Part shown: in pieces, positions 1 to 6,745 of the stretch
How positions within the stretch are numbered: position 1 is the first letter of the stretch
Layout of the letters: every line of letters starts with the position of its first letter
From: Bacilli bacterium
GTDB lineage: Bacteria; Bacillota_I; Bacilli_A; RF39; UBA660
Length of the DNA stretch: 12,681 nt
Direction of reading: 5' to 3'
Assembly: GCA_016302935.1 (NCBI GenBank)
Contig: JAEDMO010000024.1
Span: 1 to 12,681 of the forward strand
Position numbers and translations under genes: made by a program
The notes under the pieces: model-generated
Told to the model about the DNA's origin: nothing
What the model saw: only the letters and a program-made list of their open reading frames with translations
Databases searched by the model: none

Positions 1-12
1 CATAACGCATTA

Positions 13-51
13 TTTTTTTATTATTTTTAAAAGTATAACATAATAAAAAAA
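13..51. repeat. AT-only inverted repeat upstream of ssb
   Basis: An 11-bp perfect inverted repeat made only of A and T (TTTTTTTATTA at 13-23, TAATAAAAAAA at 41-51) with a 17-nt spacer. It has no GC clamp and no following T-run on the plus strand, so it is a poor terminator. It may be chance in such AT-rich DNA. Nothing coding was recognised in 1-190. Confidence 0.35.
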
Positions 52-97
52 CAGCATCAAAAATAATTTATATCTAACTTTTCATAATAAAAAAACA
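39..97. repeat. 15-bp direct repeat upstream of ssb
   Basis: The sequence CATAATAAAAAAACA occurs exactly at 39-53 and again at 83-97, 44 bp apart (start to start). The left copy overlaps the right arm of the AT-only inverted repeat. It is low in complexity, but the two C residues in each copy make it more than a homopolymer match. The function is unknown. Confidence 0.4.
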
Positions 98-141
98 TAA
101 TTTCATCTAATATATAGTAGCCAAAATCAAATATTGCAAGT

Positions 142-170
142 TTGTATTATCCCAATTAAATTGCTATATT
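142..170 (+). promoter_or_regulatory. ssb promoter, extended -10
   Basis: A -35-like TTGTAT lies at 142-147 and a -10 TATATT at 165-170, separated by 17 nt. A TG dinucleotide at 162-163 makes an extended -10. The expected start is near 177, giving a very short leader just before the AAGGAGG at 178-184. An alternative pair, TTGCAA at 134-139 with TAAATT at 157-162, is weaker. The same TTGTAT-N17-TGn architecture recurs before gapA. Confidence 0.55.
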
Positions 171-190
171 GAAAAAGAAGGAGGGATAAT

Positions 191-526
191 ATGTTGAATC
201 AAACTATTATAGTTGGTAGGTTAGTAAAAGACCCAGAACTAGATGTAACCGATACTGGTAAGAAAATGTCTAGAATTACCCTAGCAGTACCAAGAAGTTA
301 CAAAAATTCAAATGGGTTATATGATACTGACTATATAGATTGCAAATTGTGGACTGGTATTGCTGAAACAGCTGCCACATATTGCAAAAAAGGAGACCTT
401 ATTGGTGTTCGTGGTAGAATTCAAACTGCTATCGTGGAAAAAGAAGATGGCAAGAAAAAAAGAACCGAGATAATCGCCGAAAAAGTAACCTTTCTATCTA
501 CAAAGAAAAACGATTCAGAAGAATAA
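191..526 (+). CDS. ssb: Short single-stranded DNA-binding protein (SsbB-like)
   Basis: Encodes a 111-residue SSB made essentially of one OB fold (about residues 1-104). It binds single-stranded DNA during replication, repair or DNA uptake. Family hallmarks are the start MLNQTIIVGRLVKDPEL, the segment YIDCKLW with Trp54 in a typical DNA-stacking position, and KKGDLIGVRGRIQT. The C-terminus is NDSEE: a little acidic, but without the Gly-rich linker and DDDIPF-like tip by which full-length SSBs recruit partners. Length and tail resemble B. subtilis SsbB, the competence paralogue, more than the replicative SsbA. It stands alone rather than between rpsF and rpsR, which also suggests a second SSB. 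The start has a strong AAGGAGG at 178-184, 6 nt upstream. A hairpin terminator follows. The family call is sure; the SsbB-like role is inferred. Confidence 0.93.
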   Translation: MLNQTIIVGRLVKDPELDVTDTGKKMSRITLAVPRSYKNSNGLYDTDYIDCKLWTGIAETAATYCKKGDLIGVRGRIQTAIVEKEDGKKKRTEIIAEKVTFLSTKKNDSEE

Positions 527-531
527 AAAGT

Positions 532-565
532 AAAACTAATAATCAAAAAGATTATTAGTTTTTTT
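532..565 (+). terminator. Terminator after ssb
   Basis: A perfect 13-bp stem (532-544 with 550-562) with an AAAAA loop runs into T residues to 565, five nt after the ssb stop. Only two of the thirteen pairs are G-C, typical of the hairpins in this window. Confidence 0.85.
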
Positions 566-614
566 AAAACAAAAAAACCAATAAATACACAATTTAAGTA
601 CCTTATTAGTTAAT

Positions 615-642
615 TCTACAATATTTTAAAATTACATATATT
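615..642 (+). promoter_or_regulatory. Possible promoter of the XRE regulator gene
   Basis: TCTACA (615-620), 16 nt, then TATATT (637-642) is the best sigma-A-like pair before the regulator gene. A second -10 candidate, TACAAT at 642-647, overlaps it but lacks a good -35. No clear operator palindrome was seen apart from a minimal CAATTG at 644-649. Confidence 0.35.
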
Positions 643-683
643 ACAATTGCATTAACAAACGGATAACAAAAAGGAAGGTATAT

Positions 684-1034
684 ATGTTAATAAGTAGTAG
701 AATAAAAGAACTAAGAATCAATAGGGGGTTGTCCCAAGAAGATTTGGGAAAAATGATCGGAGTAACCAAAGTATCAGTCTGTGGATATGAAAATGCTACC
801 CGTGTTCCTAGTTTAGAATCCTTTGAGTTACTTGCCGACATATTTGAAGTCAGCACCGATTATCTTTTAGGAAGAGAACTATTAGTAGTTAGTGACAAAA
901 GTAACAAATATATGGGAGCGTTCTCAGAACAAGATGTTGAAATAATAAAAGAACTTAAAAGGCATCCCAATATCTATCGTATCATTAGCGAGGATCCTAA
1001 AAGAACAATTAGTAGAATCAATAAAAAAATGTAA
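684..1034 (+). CDS. XRE-family helix-turn-helix regulator
   Basis: A 116-residue cytoplasmic DNA-binding protein. Residues about 6-64 form an XRE/Cro-C1 type helix-turn-helix domain: IKELRINRGLSQEDLGKMIG, then the turn and recognition helix around VTKVSVCGYENATRVPS, then the closing helix and the family-typical STDYLLGR. After a short linker, residues 80-116 form a second conserved-looking helical piece (FSEQDVEIIKELKRHPNIY, then EDPKRTISRINKKM). This probably serves dimerisation or ligand/partner sensing, but its role is not known. AAGGAAGG at 671-678 supports the start. The gene is monocistronic, with a terminator overlapping its stop. The target genes cannot be named from sequence; autoregulation is common in the family. 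The adjacent ssb sits behind its own terminator, so no functional link is implied. Confidence 0.88.
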   Translation: MLISSRIKELRINRGLSQEDLGKMIGVTKVSVCGYENATRVPSLESFELLADIFEVSTDYLLGRELLVVSDKSNKYMGAFSEQDVEIIKELKRHPNIYRIISEDPKRTISRINKKM

Positions 1035-1063
1035 CAAATAATAATTTTTATTTGTTTTTTTTT
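1033..1063 (+). terminator. Terminator after the XRE regulator gene
   Basis: A 9-bp stem (1033-1041 with 1048-1056) with a 6-nt loop is followed by T residues to 1063. The 5' arm begins within the TAA stop, and the 3' side overlaps the -35 of the asnS promoter. Confidence 0.8.
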
Positions 1064-1080
1064 ACCACTTATACTATAAT
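1052..1080 (+). promoter_or_regulatory. asnS-murC promoter
   Basis: TTGTTT at 1052-1057 is separated by 17 nt from a perfect TATAAT at 1075-1080. The -35 lies inside the preceding terminator. The expected start near 1087 leaves a leader of about 38 nt, far too short for a T-box, so asnS is not under T-box control here. Confidence 0.65.
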
Positions 1081-1124
1081 ATATATATCTTACATATCAA
1101 TTTTTTTTAGAAAGGATGATTATT

Positions 1125-2495
1125 ATGTTAGATATAAAAGATTTGTATAAGGAAAATTATATAGATAAAAATATAACCATCTGTGGTTGGGTAAAAAATC
1201 ATCGTAAACAAGCAACTATGGGATTTATAGACATGTTTGATGGAACAATATTAAAATCCCTACAAGTAGTATATGATAATAATTTATCTAATTTTGAAGA
1301 TGTAACCAAAATTAAAATAGGTTCTGCTATTAAAGTTAGTGGTACTCTAATAAAATCTCCCAAAGAAAACCAAGAATTTGAATTAGCATTACAAGAAATA
1401 GAATTATTAGGAGATTGTCCAGAAAACTATCCTATTCAACCTAAAAGACACAGTCGTGAATTTTTAAGAGAACAAGCCTATCTTAGACCAAGAACCAACC
1501 TTTTCCAAGCTGTATTTAGAGTAAGAAGTATTGCTGCTCACGCAATTCATACCTATTTTCAAGAAAGAGGTTATGTATACTTTCACGCACCAATCATAAC
1601 AGCATCTGACTGTGAAGGAGCAGGAGAAATGTTTCAAGTAACCACTCTTGATTTAGAAAAAATAGCTAAAACAGGCAAAGTAGAATACGACAAAGATTTT
1701 TTTGGTAAAAAAGCAGCCTTAACTGTATCAGGACAATTACAAGGTGAAACATTCGCTCTTGCCTATAAAAAAATATACACATTTGGTCCTACATTTAGAG
1801 CAGAAAATTCCAACACCAAAACCCATGCCTCTGAATTTTGGATGATTGAACCAGAAATAGCCTTCTGCGATTTAGAAGGAGATATGGACATTATGGAAGA
1901 TATGTTAAAATACGTAGTTAAATATGTTTTGGAAAATGCCAAAGAAGAAATGCAATTTTTAGACAAATTTGTGGAAAATGGTCTTATTGAAAAATTAACT
2001 AAATTAATAAATTCTAACTTTACTAGAATAGATCACGAAGAAGTTATTACCATATTAAAGCAAGCTAACGTTAAATGGGAATTTCCTCCTGAATATGGAC
2101 AAGACATTGCTAAAGAGCACGAAAAATATATTACCGAATACTTTAACGGACCAGTATTTATCAAAAATTGGCCTAAAGATATCAAGGCATTCTATATGAA
2201 ACAAAACCAAGATGGCAAAACAGTAGCAGCTGTTGACCTAGAAGTTCCTGGTGCTGGAGAACTAATGGGAGGTTCACAAAGAGAAGAAGACTACAATAAA
2301 TTAGTTCAAAGAATGGATGAAATGAATATGCCTAAAAAAGATATGGAATGGTATTTAAATTTAAGGAAATTTGGAAGTTGCGTTCATTCTGGCTTCGGAA
2401 TGGGGTTTGAAAGATTGCTTATCTATCTAACTGGTGTCGAAAACATTAGAGATGTCATACCATATCCTAGAACACCAAACAATTGTGAATTTTAA
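1125..2495 (+). CDS. asnS: Asparaginyl-tRNA synthetase
   Basis: Class IIb aminoacyl-tRNA synthetase that charges tRNA-Asn with asparagine using ATP in the cytoplasm. It has 456 residues, a normal length close to the E. coli enzyme. The N-terminal OB-fold anticodon-binding domain spans about 17-97. The catalytic core starts near RPRTNL (121-126) and includes TASDCEGAGEMF, motif 2 with FRAENS (224-229) and SEFWMIEPE (236-244), and motif 3 GFGMGFER (423-430), ending in the characteristic IPYPRTP. Asn- rather than Asp-specificity is supported by overall resemblance to AsnRS, including the AENSNT segment. An in-frame ATG at 1116 abuts the AAAGG and would leave no spacing. The ATG at 1125 sits 9 nt beyond it and gives the usual N-terminus MLDIKDLY, so I chose that start. 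murC follows after 9 nt and is presumably co-transcribed. Confidence 0.97.
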   Translation: MLDIKDLYKENYIDKNITICGWVKNHRKQATMGFIDMFDGTILKSLQVVYDNNLSNFEDVTKIKIGSAIKVSGTLIKSPKENQEFELALQEIELLGDCPENYPIQPKRHSREFLREQAYLRPRTNLFQAVFRVRSIAAHAIHTYFQERGYVYFHAPIITASDCEGAGEMFQVTTLDLEKIAKTGKVEYDKDFFGKKAALTVSGQLQGETFALAYKKIYTFGPTFRAENSNTKTHASEFWMIEPEIAFCDLEGDMDIMEDMLKYVVKYVLENAKEEMQFLDKFVENGLIEKLTKLINSNFTRIDHEEVITILKQANVKWEFPPEYGQDIAKEHEKYITEYFNGPVFIKNWPKDIKAFYMKQNQDGKTVAAVDLEVPGAGELMGGSQREEDYNKLVQRMDEMNMPKKDMEWYLNLRKFGSCVHSGFGMGFERLLIYLTGVENIRDVIPYPRTPNNCEF

Positions 2496-2504
2496 GGAGG
2501 TATT

Positions 2505-3803
2505 ATGAAATATTATTTTATTGGTATTAAAGGTACCGGTATGAGTGCATTAGCAACAATTATGCACGATTTAGGTAATACCATAATCGGATATGATGAT
2601 TACAAAGACCATAAATTTACAGAAGATCCATTAAATGAAAGAAACATCAAAATATATACAGATGATTCTTATGAACTAACCGATGAAATAGTTGTTTATA
2701 GTTCCGCTTTTTCAAATAATCACAAAGAAATGCAAAAAGCTATAGCCAAAAATTTAAAAATGTATGAATACACCCAAATGGTTGGGGAACTAACTAAAAT
2801 AAATAAAACCATCTGTGTCAGTGGATGCCACGGAAAAACTACCACTACCTCATTTTTAGCACATGTTCTAAATAATATAATTGGAGTAAATTATATTATT
2901 GGAGACTCAACTGGTTATGCAGCTAAAGAAAACGATTACTTAGTAGTAGAATCTTGTGAATATAGAAGACATTTTCTAAATTATGATCCGACAATAACCA
3001 TTATTACCAATATTGAACTAGATCATACCGATTATTACAAAGACCTAGACGATATGATTGATGCTTATCAATCATTAGTAAATAACACTAAAGATATAGT
3101 TATATTATGTGGTGATGATCAAAATAATAAAAAACTAAAAGTATCATCTCCAGTTTACTATGGATTGAATGAAAATAACGACGTAATAGCCAAAAATATT
3201 ACTAGTGACCTAGAATATACCTATTTTGATGCTTACGTAAATGGCAAACTATATGGACATATCAAAATAAAATTATTTGGAAACCATATGGTCTTAAATA
3301 CCCTTGCAGTAATTGCCCTTTGTGACAAGTTAAATTTAGACAAAGAAAAAGTAATAAATGAAATATCAACCTTCAAAGGGGCCAAAAGACGATTCAGTGA
3401 AAAAGTAGTTAATGGGACTATTATTATAGATGACTATGGACATCACCCTACAGAACTAAAAATGTCTATTGAGGCTTGCAGAACTAAATATAAAGATAAA
3501 AAAATATGTGCCTTCTTCTTACCAAATACCTATTCTAGAGTTGCAAAATTTTATAAAGAATTTGCCGAATCTCTATCACTGGCAGATAAAGCCTTTATCT
3601 TAGATATTGCCAAAGGAAGAGAAAACCCTAATGATTATAAAGGAATAAGTTCAAAATTAATCTGTGACCTAATACCAGATGCTGAGATGATTACCCTAGA
3701 AGATGAGAAAAGAATATTACCATACAAAGATTATGTTCTATTATTTATGAGTTGTCAAAATATCTATATCCTAGAAGAAAGATTAGAAAAAATATTAAAA
3801 TGA
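2505..3803 (+). CDS. murC: UDP-N-acetylmuramate--L-alanine ligase
   Basis: ATP-dependent cytoplasmic Mur ligase that adds L-alanine to UDP-N-acetylmuramate, the first amino acid of the peptidoglycan stem peptide. It has 432 residues, normal for MurC. The N-terminal nucleotide-sugar binding domain shows GIKGTGMSA (7-15). The central ATPase domain has the P-loop GCHGKTTTT (107-115), ESCEYRRHF (149-157) and TNIELDHTDYY (168-178). GNHMVLN and KRRF (294-297) follow, and the C-terminal domain has DDYGHHPTE (309-317), where Ala is commoner than the central Gly. Near the end, the usual GAGDI segment is replaced by SCQNI (416-420), a mild oddity. The start is set by a perfect AAGGAGG at 2494-2500 overlapping the asnS stop. 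The downstream gene overlaps by 4 nt (ATGA). It implies a walled cell. Mpl, which attaches tripeptide, is a less likely relative because the sequence tracks Bacillus MurC closely. Confidence 0.96.
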   Translation: MKYYFIGIKGTGMSALATIMHDLGNTIIGYDDYKDHKFTEDPLNERNIKIYTDDSYELTDEIVVYSSAFSNNHKEMQKAIAKNLKMYEYTQMVGELTKINKTICVSGCHGKTTTTSFLAHVLNNIIGVNYIIGDSTGYAAKENDYLVVESCEYRRHFLNYDPTITIITNIELDHTDYYKDLDDMIDAYQSLVNNTKDIVILCGDDQNNKKLKVSSPVYYGLNENNDVIAKNITSDLEYTYFDAYVNGKLYGHIKIKLFGNHMVLNTLAVIALCDKLNLDKEKVINEISTFKGAKRRFSEKVVNGTIIIDDYGHHPTELKMSIEACRTKYKDKKICAFFLPNTYSRVAKFYKEFAESLSLADKAFILDIAKGRENPNDYKGISSKLICDLIPDAEMITLEDEKRILPYKDYVLLFMSCQNIYILEERLEKILK

Positions 3804-4264
3804 CCAAAAAGAAAAAAATACTAATATCCATAGTCATCTTCATATTATTACTTATAATAATCGACTTAGTATTATTAATGCCAAAAGAAAACTATAGTAC
3901 ATATACTTGTAAAAAAGAAGAAAGCATAGTTAATGGAATTTTAGAAACTACCTATTTAATAAAATACCAAAAAGAAGATATCAAAAAAGTTGAATACACA
4001 TTAAAATACTATGGTAAAACAAAAGAAGAAAAGGATAATATTAATGCCCTTTCTCAAATAGTTAAAGAAGAAGCAAAAATATATCAAAAAGAATCTGGAT
4101 TTTCATATAAAATAAATAGACAAATTCCAACAGAGTTTAAAATCACATATTATTTTGATATATCACAAGCTAAATCTGAATTTTTAAATAACTTTAATAT
4201 AAAACAGAAATTTAAAGATCAAAAAGACTATTTTATTAATAAAGAAGAATATATCTGTAATTAG
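3800..4264 (+). CDS. Membrane-anchored protein of unknown function
   Basis: A 154-residue protein I do not recognise with confidence. A basic start (MTKKKK) and one hydrophobic helix at about 7-27 suggest an N-in, C-out membrane anchor. There is no lipobox cysteine at the helix end. The outer part (28-154) is Lys/Glu/Tyr-rich and alternates predicted strands (TTYLIKYQ, KKVEYTLKYYG, EFKITYYFD) with a helix around 75-97. Its only two cysteines, 37 and 153, are well placed to tie the ends together by a disulfide. The pattern loosely recalls the small DUF1307/YehR-type lipoproteins, but that is a guess. The ATG at 3800 overlaps the murC stop as ATGA and gives translational coupling. An in-frame ATG at 3752 would add 16 residues over murC and spoil the signal-anchor. 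Co-expression with murC hints at an envelope role, nothing firmer. A terminator overlaps its last codons. Confidence 0.75.
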   Translation: MTKKKKILISIVIFILLLIIIDLVLLMPKENYSTYTCKKEESIVNGILETTYLIKYQKEDIKKVEYTLKYYGKTKEEKDNINALSQIVKEEAKIYQKESGFSYKINRQIPTEFKITYYFDISQAKSEFLNNFNIKQKFKDQKDYFINKEEYICN

Positions 4265-4279
4265 ATATATCCTTTTTTT
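4247..4279 (+). terminator. Terminator of the asnS-murC unit, possibly bidirectional
   Basis: An 8-bp stem (ATATATCT at 4249-4256, AGATATAT at 4263-4270) is extended by one G-C pair across a mismatch (4247/4272). It has a 6-nt loop and is followed by seven T residues (4273-4279). It overlaps the last codons and stop of the upstream gene. On the minus strand the same stem lies just after the clpP stop, with a weaker T-rich tail, and may stop clpP transcription too. Confidence 0.8.
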
Positions 4280-4285
4280 GTGATA

Positions 4286-4867
4286 TTATTTTTTTGCATC
4301 CAAGATTTTATCTACAATGCCATAATCTAAAGCTTCAAGGGCAGTCATATAATAATCTCTATCAGTATCTTCCTCGATTTGTTTTAAACTTTTACCAGTT
4401 TTACAGGCTAAAATTTTGTTTAGCCTATTCTTAAGTTTAATTATTCTTTCAGCCTGAATTTTAATATCGGTAGCTTGCCCTTGAGCACCACCCAAAGGTT
4501 GATGAATCATAACCTCACTACTAGGCAGAATATATCTTTTACCCTTCTTACCGCACGCTAAAATAAACGCAGCCATAGAAGCAGCCATACCTATACATAT
4601 AGTAGAAACATCGCTTTTTACAAAATTCATAGTATCATAAATTGCCATTCCAGAAGTAATGACACCGCCAGGAGAATTAATATAAATACTAATATCATCA
4701 TTATTTAAACTATCCAAATAAAGAAGTTGGGCCACAATACTATTAGAACTACTATCATTAATTTCACCATTAATAATAATAATTCTATCCTTCAAAAGCC
4801 TCGAATATATATCATAAGCATATTCCCCATTATTACCTCTTTCAATCACTGTTGGAACTAAATTCAT
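4286..4867 (-). CDS. clpP: ATP-dependent Clp protease, proteolytic subunit
   Basis: Serine peptidase that forms the double-heptamer chamber degrading proteins fed by ClpX or ClpC-type unfoldases, in cytoplasmic quality control and stress response. The 193-residue product has a complete catalytic triad at the canonical positions: Ser97 in GMAASMAAF, His122 in VMIHQPLGGAQGQATD, and Asp171 in EEDTDRDYYMT. The N-terminus MNLVPTVIERGNNGEYAYDIYSRLL matches Bacillus ClpP. An upstream in-frame ATG at 4888 would add seven residues (MIIMGDM) but has no ribosome site. The chosen start has GGGTGAT just upstream, which can pair with the 16S end, and leaves a sensible leader after the predicted promoter. 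It is the only recognised minus-strand gene here, convergent with the murC unit and divergent from the nucleoside-kinase gene. No CtsR heptamer repeat was found upstream. Confidence 0.96.
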   Translation of the reverse strand: MNLVPTVIERGNNGEYAYDIYSRLLKDRIIIINGEINDSSSNSIVAQLLYLDSLNNDDISIYINSPGGVITSGMAIYDTMNFVKSDVSTICIGMAASMAAFILACGKKGKRYILPSSEVMIHQPLGGAQGQATDIKIQAERIIKLKNRLNKILACKTGKSLKQIEEDTDRDYYMTALEALDYGIVDKILDAKK

Positions 4868-4900
4868 CATATCACCCATAATTATCATAGTCTAAAAAAA

Positions 4901-4929
4901 ATTAAAATATACAACAAAAGATGTGACAA
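4901..4929 (-). promoter_or_regulatory. clpP promoter (minus strand)
   Basis: Read on the minus strand, TTGTCA (4929-4924) is 17 nt from TTTAAT (4906-4901), each a 5/6 match to consensus. The predicted start near 4894 gives a leader of about 27 nt to the ATG at 4867. The -35 lies on the same bases as the -35 of the divergent plus-strand promoter. Confidence 0.6.
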
Positions 4930-4951
4930 AAATAACAAAGTTTGTTAAAAT
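4923..4951 (+). promoter_or_regulatory. Promoter of the TGS/nucleoside-kinase gene
   Basis: GTGACA (4923-4928), 17 nt, then TAAAAT (4946-4951); both hexamers match consensus at 5/6. TG at 4943-4944 makes an extended -10. The expected start near 4958 lies a few bases before the AGGTGG ribosome site at 4965-4970. Confidence 0.65.
4933..4947. promoter_or_regulatory. Candidate operator palindrome between clpP and the kinase gene
   Basis: TAACAAAGTTTGTTA is a perfect 7-bp inverted repeat around a single central G. It fills most of the -35/-10 spacer of the plus-strand promoter and touches its -10. For the clpP promoter it lies just upstream of the -35. A bound protein would probably block the kinase promoter, while its effect on clpP could differ. 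The cognate regulator is unknown. Confidence 0.45.
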
Positions 4952-4976
4952 AGTATTATAGAATAGGTGGTGTATT

Positions 4977-6632
4977 ATGGATACTATAACTCTAACATTT
5001 GAAAATGGTGAAAAAAAAGAATATATTAAAGGAATAAAATTAAAAGAAGTAATAGAAAGTGTCAAAGAAAACTATCCTTACGATATTATCGCTGGTGTAT
5101 TTAAAAATCATATTATTAACTATGAAGATCCGCTCACCAAAAGTGGCAAAATATTTTTAAAAGATATAAATAGTAAAATAGGTAACCAAATTTATGAATT
5201 AGGATTAATTTATCTATTTGAATCATCAGTTTTTGATATTTTAGGTAAAGATACCAAAGTTAATATAAAACACTCACTTGACAAAGGAGTATACTGTGAA
5301 GTTGACAAACCAGTTAGTGAAGATGTATTAACTATAATTAAAGATGATATGAAAGATAAAGTTAATAAAGCTATACCATTTATTAAAATAGAAACATCAA
5401 GATTAGAAGCTATTGAATACTTTAAAAAAATAGGAAGAATAGACAAGGCAAAAACATTATTTTACAATACCTCTGATTATATTCCACTATATAAATTTAA
5501 TGGATTATATAATTATATAATAGGGACTCTTCCTAATGATACTAGCGTTTTAAAATACTTCGATTTAACTAGAATAAATGAAAAAGGAATCGTCTTAAGA
5601 TTCCCGGGAATAAGAGATAATGCTAAAGTGATGAAGTATACTGATCATCCCAAATACATGGAAAGCATTAAGGAATATTCTGAATGGGGTAAAATCTTAA
5701 ACATTAATAACGTCGGAGACTTAAATGAATACGTAACCAAAAATGACCCTGCCGAATTAATCAACCTTTCAGAAATTATGCAAGACTATAAACTATTATC
5801 TATTGCCGAAAATATTGTTTTAAATAAAGAAGATATTAAACTAATTTTAATTTCTGGTCCATCTTCATCAGGAAAAACAACAACTTCTAAAAAATTATGC
5901 CTATATTTAAAGACACTGGGAATAAACCCAATCCAATTATCTTTAGATGACTATTTTCTAAACAGAGAAGATACTCCATTAGATGAATATGGTCAAAAAG
6001 ATTATGAATCTATCGCCGCTATTGACATAGAATTATTTAGAAACCACATTGGAAAATTACTCAAAGGAGAAAAAGTATTAACGCCAGTTTTTGATTTTGT
6101 AGAAGGTAAAAAAATATTCAAAAAAGAAATTCAAATCAAAGAAAATGACATCTTGATAATAGAAGGATTACACGCCTTAAATGATACCTTAACTAAAGAT
6201 ATCAATAAAAAAAATAAATATAAAATCTATATAAGCCCACTAACATTTTTAAATATTGACAACGATAATCGTATTAAAATGACTGATATTAGATTACTCA
6301 GAAGAATGATTAGAGATAATAGAACTAGAGGTTATAGTCCTAGTCAAACCTTAGAAAATTGGCATTCAGTAAGAAAAGGAGAAGACAAAGGAGTATTCGC
6401 CTACCAAGATGAAGCTGATATTGTATTTAACTCTTCCTTGGCATACGAACTAGGAGTATTAAGAACCTATGCTATGCCACTATTATTTTCTGTAAAAGAA
6501 GATGACAAAGAATACCTAACAGCCTTAAGATTAATTGAATTTTTAATGACAGTATTACCAATTCCTAGTGACTATGTACCTAAAATATCAATCTTACGTG
6601 AATTTATCGGTGGTAGCTACTTTGAAAAATAA
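4977..6632 (+). CDS. TGS-domain nucleoside (uridine) kinase-like protein
   Basis: A 551-residue fusion known in Firmicutes and Thermotoga-type bacteria. Residues about 1-65 form a TGS domain (TITLTFENGEKKEYIKGI). Residues about 66-230 resemble the second N-terminal domain of threonyl-tRNA synthetase (IKHSLDKGVYCEV, then RLEAIEYFKKIGRIDKAK), though the first metal/editing His pair is not evident. From about 285 comes a phosphoribulokinase/uridine-kinase P-loop domain: Walker A GPSSSGKTTT (294-303), LSLDDYF (321-327), EGLHALN (396-402), and the lid-like RLLRRMIRDNRTRGYSP (439-455). It probably phosphorylates a nucleoside or related small molecule with ATP or GTP. The true substrate and the purpose of the tRNA-synthetase-like half are uncertain. 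AGGTGG at 4965-4970 supports the start. The gene is alone in its unit, divergent from clpP, with a strong terminator. It is not a plain udk, which is about 200-230 residues. Confidence 0.88.
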   Translation: MDTITLTFENGEKKEYIKGIKLKEVIESVKENYPYDIIAGVFKNHIINYEDPLTKSGKIFLKDINSKIGNQIYELGLIYLFESSVFDILGKDTKVNIKHSLDKGVYCEVDKPVSEDVLTIIKDDMKDKVNKAIPFIKIETSRLEAIEYFKKIGRIDKAKTLFYNTSDYIPLYKFNGLYNYIIGTLPNDTSVLKYFDLTRINEKGIVLRFPGIRDNAKVMKYTDHPKYMESIKEYSEWGKILNINNVGDLNEYVTKNDPAELINLSEIMQDYKLLSIAENIVLNKEDIKLILISGPSSSGKTTTSKKLCLYLKTLGINPIQLSLDDYFLNREDTPLDEYGQKDYESIAAIDIELFRNHIGKLLKGEKVLTPVFDFVEGKKIFKKEIQIKENDILIIEGLHALNDTLTKDINKKNKYKIYISPLTFLNIDNDNRIKMTDIRLLRRMIRDNRTRGYSPSQTLENWHSVRKGEDKGVFAYQDEADIVFNSSLAYELGVLRTYAMPLLFSVKEDDKEYLTALRLIEFLMTVLPIPSDYVPKISILREFIGGSYFEK

Positions 6633-6636
6633 AAAC

Positions 6637-6672
6637 AAAAAACTATAATACTTTGATTATTATAGTTTTTTT
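6637..6672 (+). terminator. Terminator after the TGS/kinase gene
   Basis: A 14-bp stem (6637-6650 with 6658-6671) and a 7-nt CTTTGAT loop end in a T-run to 6672, five nt after the stop. It contains a single G-C pair. Confidence 0.85.
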
Positions 6673-6694
6673 GTGTAAAATTATCATCATTTAT

Positions 6695-6723
6695 TTGTAT
6701 TAAAAAAGAATATTTGTTACAAT
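6695..6723 (+). promoter_or_regulatory. gapA promoter, extended -10
   Basis: TTGTAT (6695-6700) is 17 nt from TACAAT (6718-6723), with TG at 6715-6716. It has the same -35 hexamer, spacing and extended -10 as the ssb promoter. The expected start near 6730 falls just before the ribosome site AGGAAGG at 6732-6738. No CggR-type operator repeat was noticed. Confidence 0.65.
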
Positions 6724-6745
6724 ATAACTATAGGAAGGTGAATAA

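Noticed and set aside
536..613. Alternative pairing of the ssb terminator 5' arm with TTATTAGTTAA near 603-613, as an attenuator
   Set aside because: The match is short and AT-only, and no gene or leader logic in that position would use it. Chance is more likely.
641..856. Minus-strand open frame of 71 codons opposite the XRE gene
   Set aside because: It is antisense to a well-supported HTH gene, has no ribosome site and no recognisable domain.
1080..1125. T-box riboswitch before asnS
   Set aside because: The leader after the TATAAT at 1075-1080 is under 50 nt, with no specifier stem or T-box sequence; there is no room for one.
4868..4976. CtsR or CIRCE heat-shock operator before clpP
   Set aside because: No tandem GGTCAAA-type heptamer and no CIRCE repeat are present on either strand. 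The palindrome found there has a different sequence.
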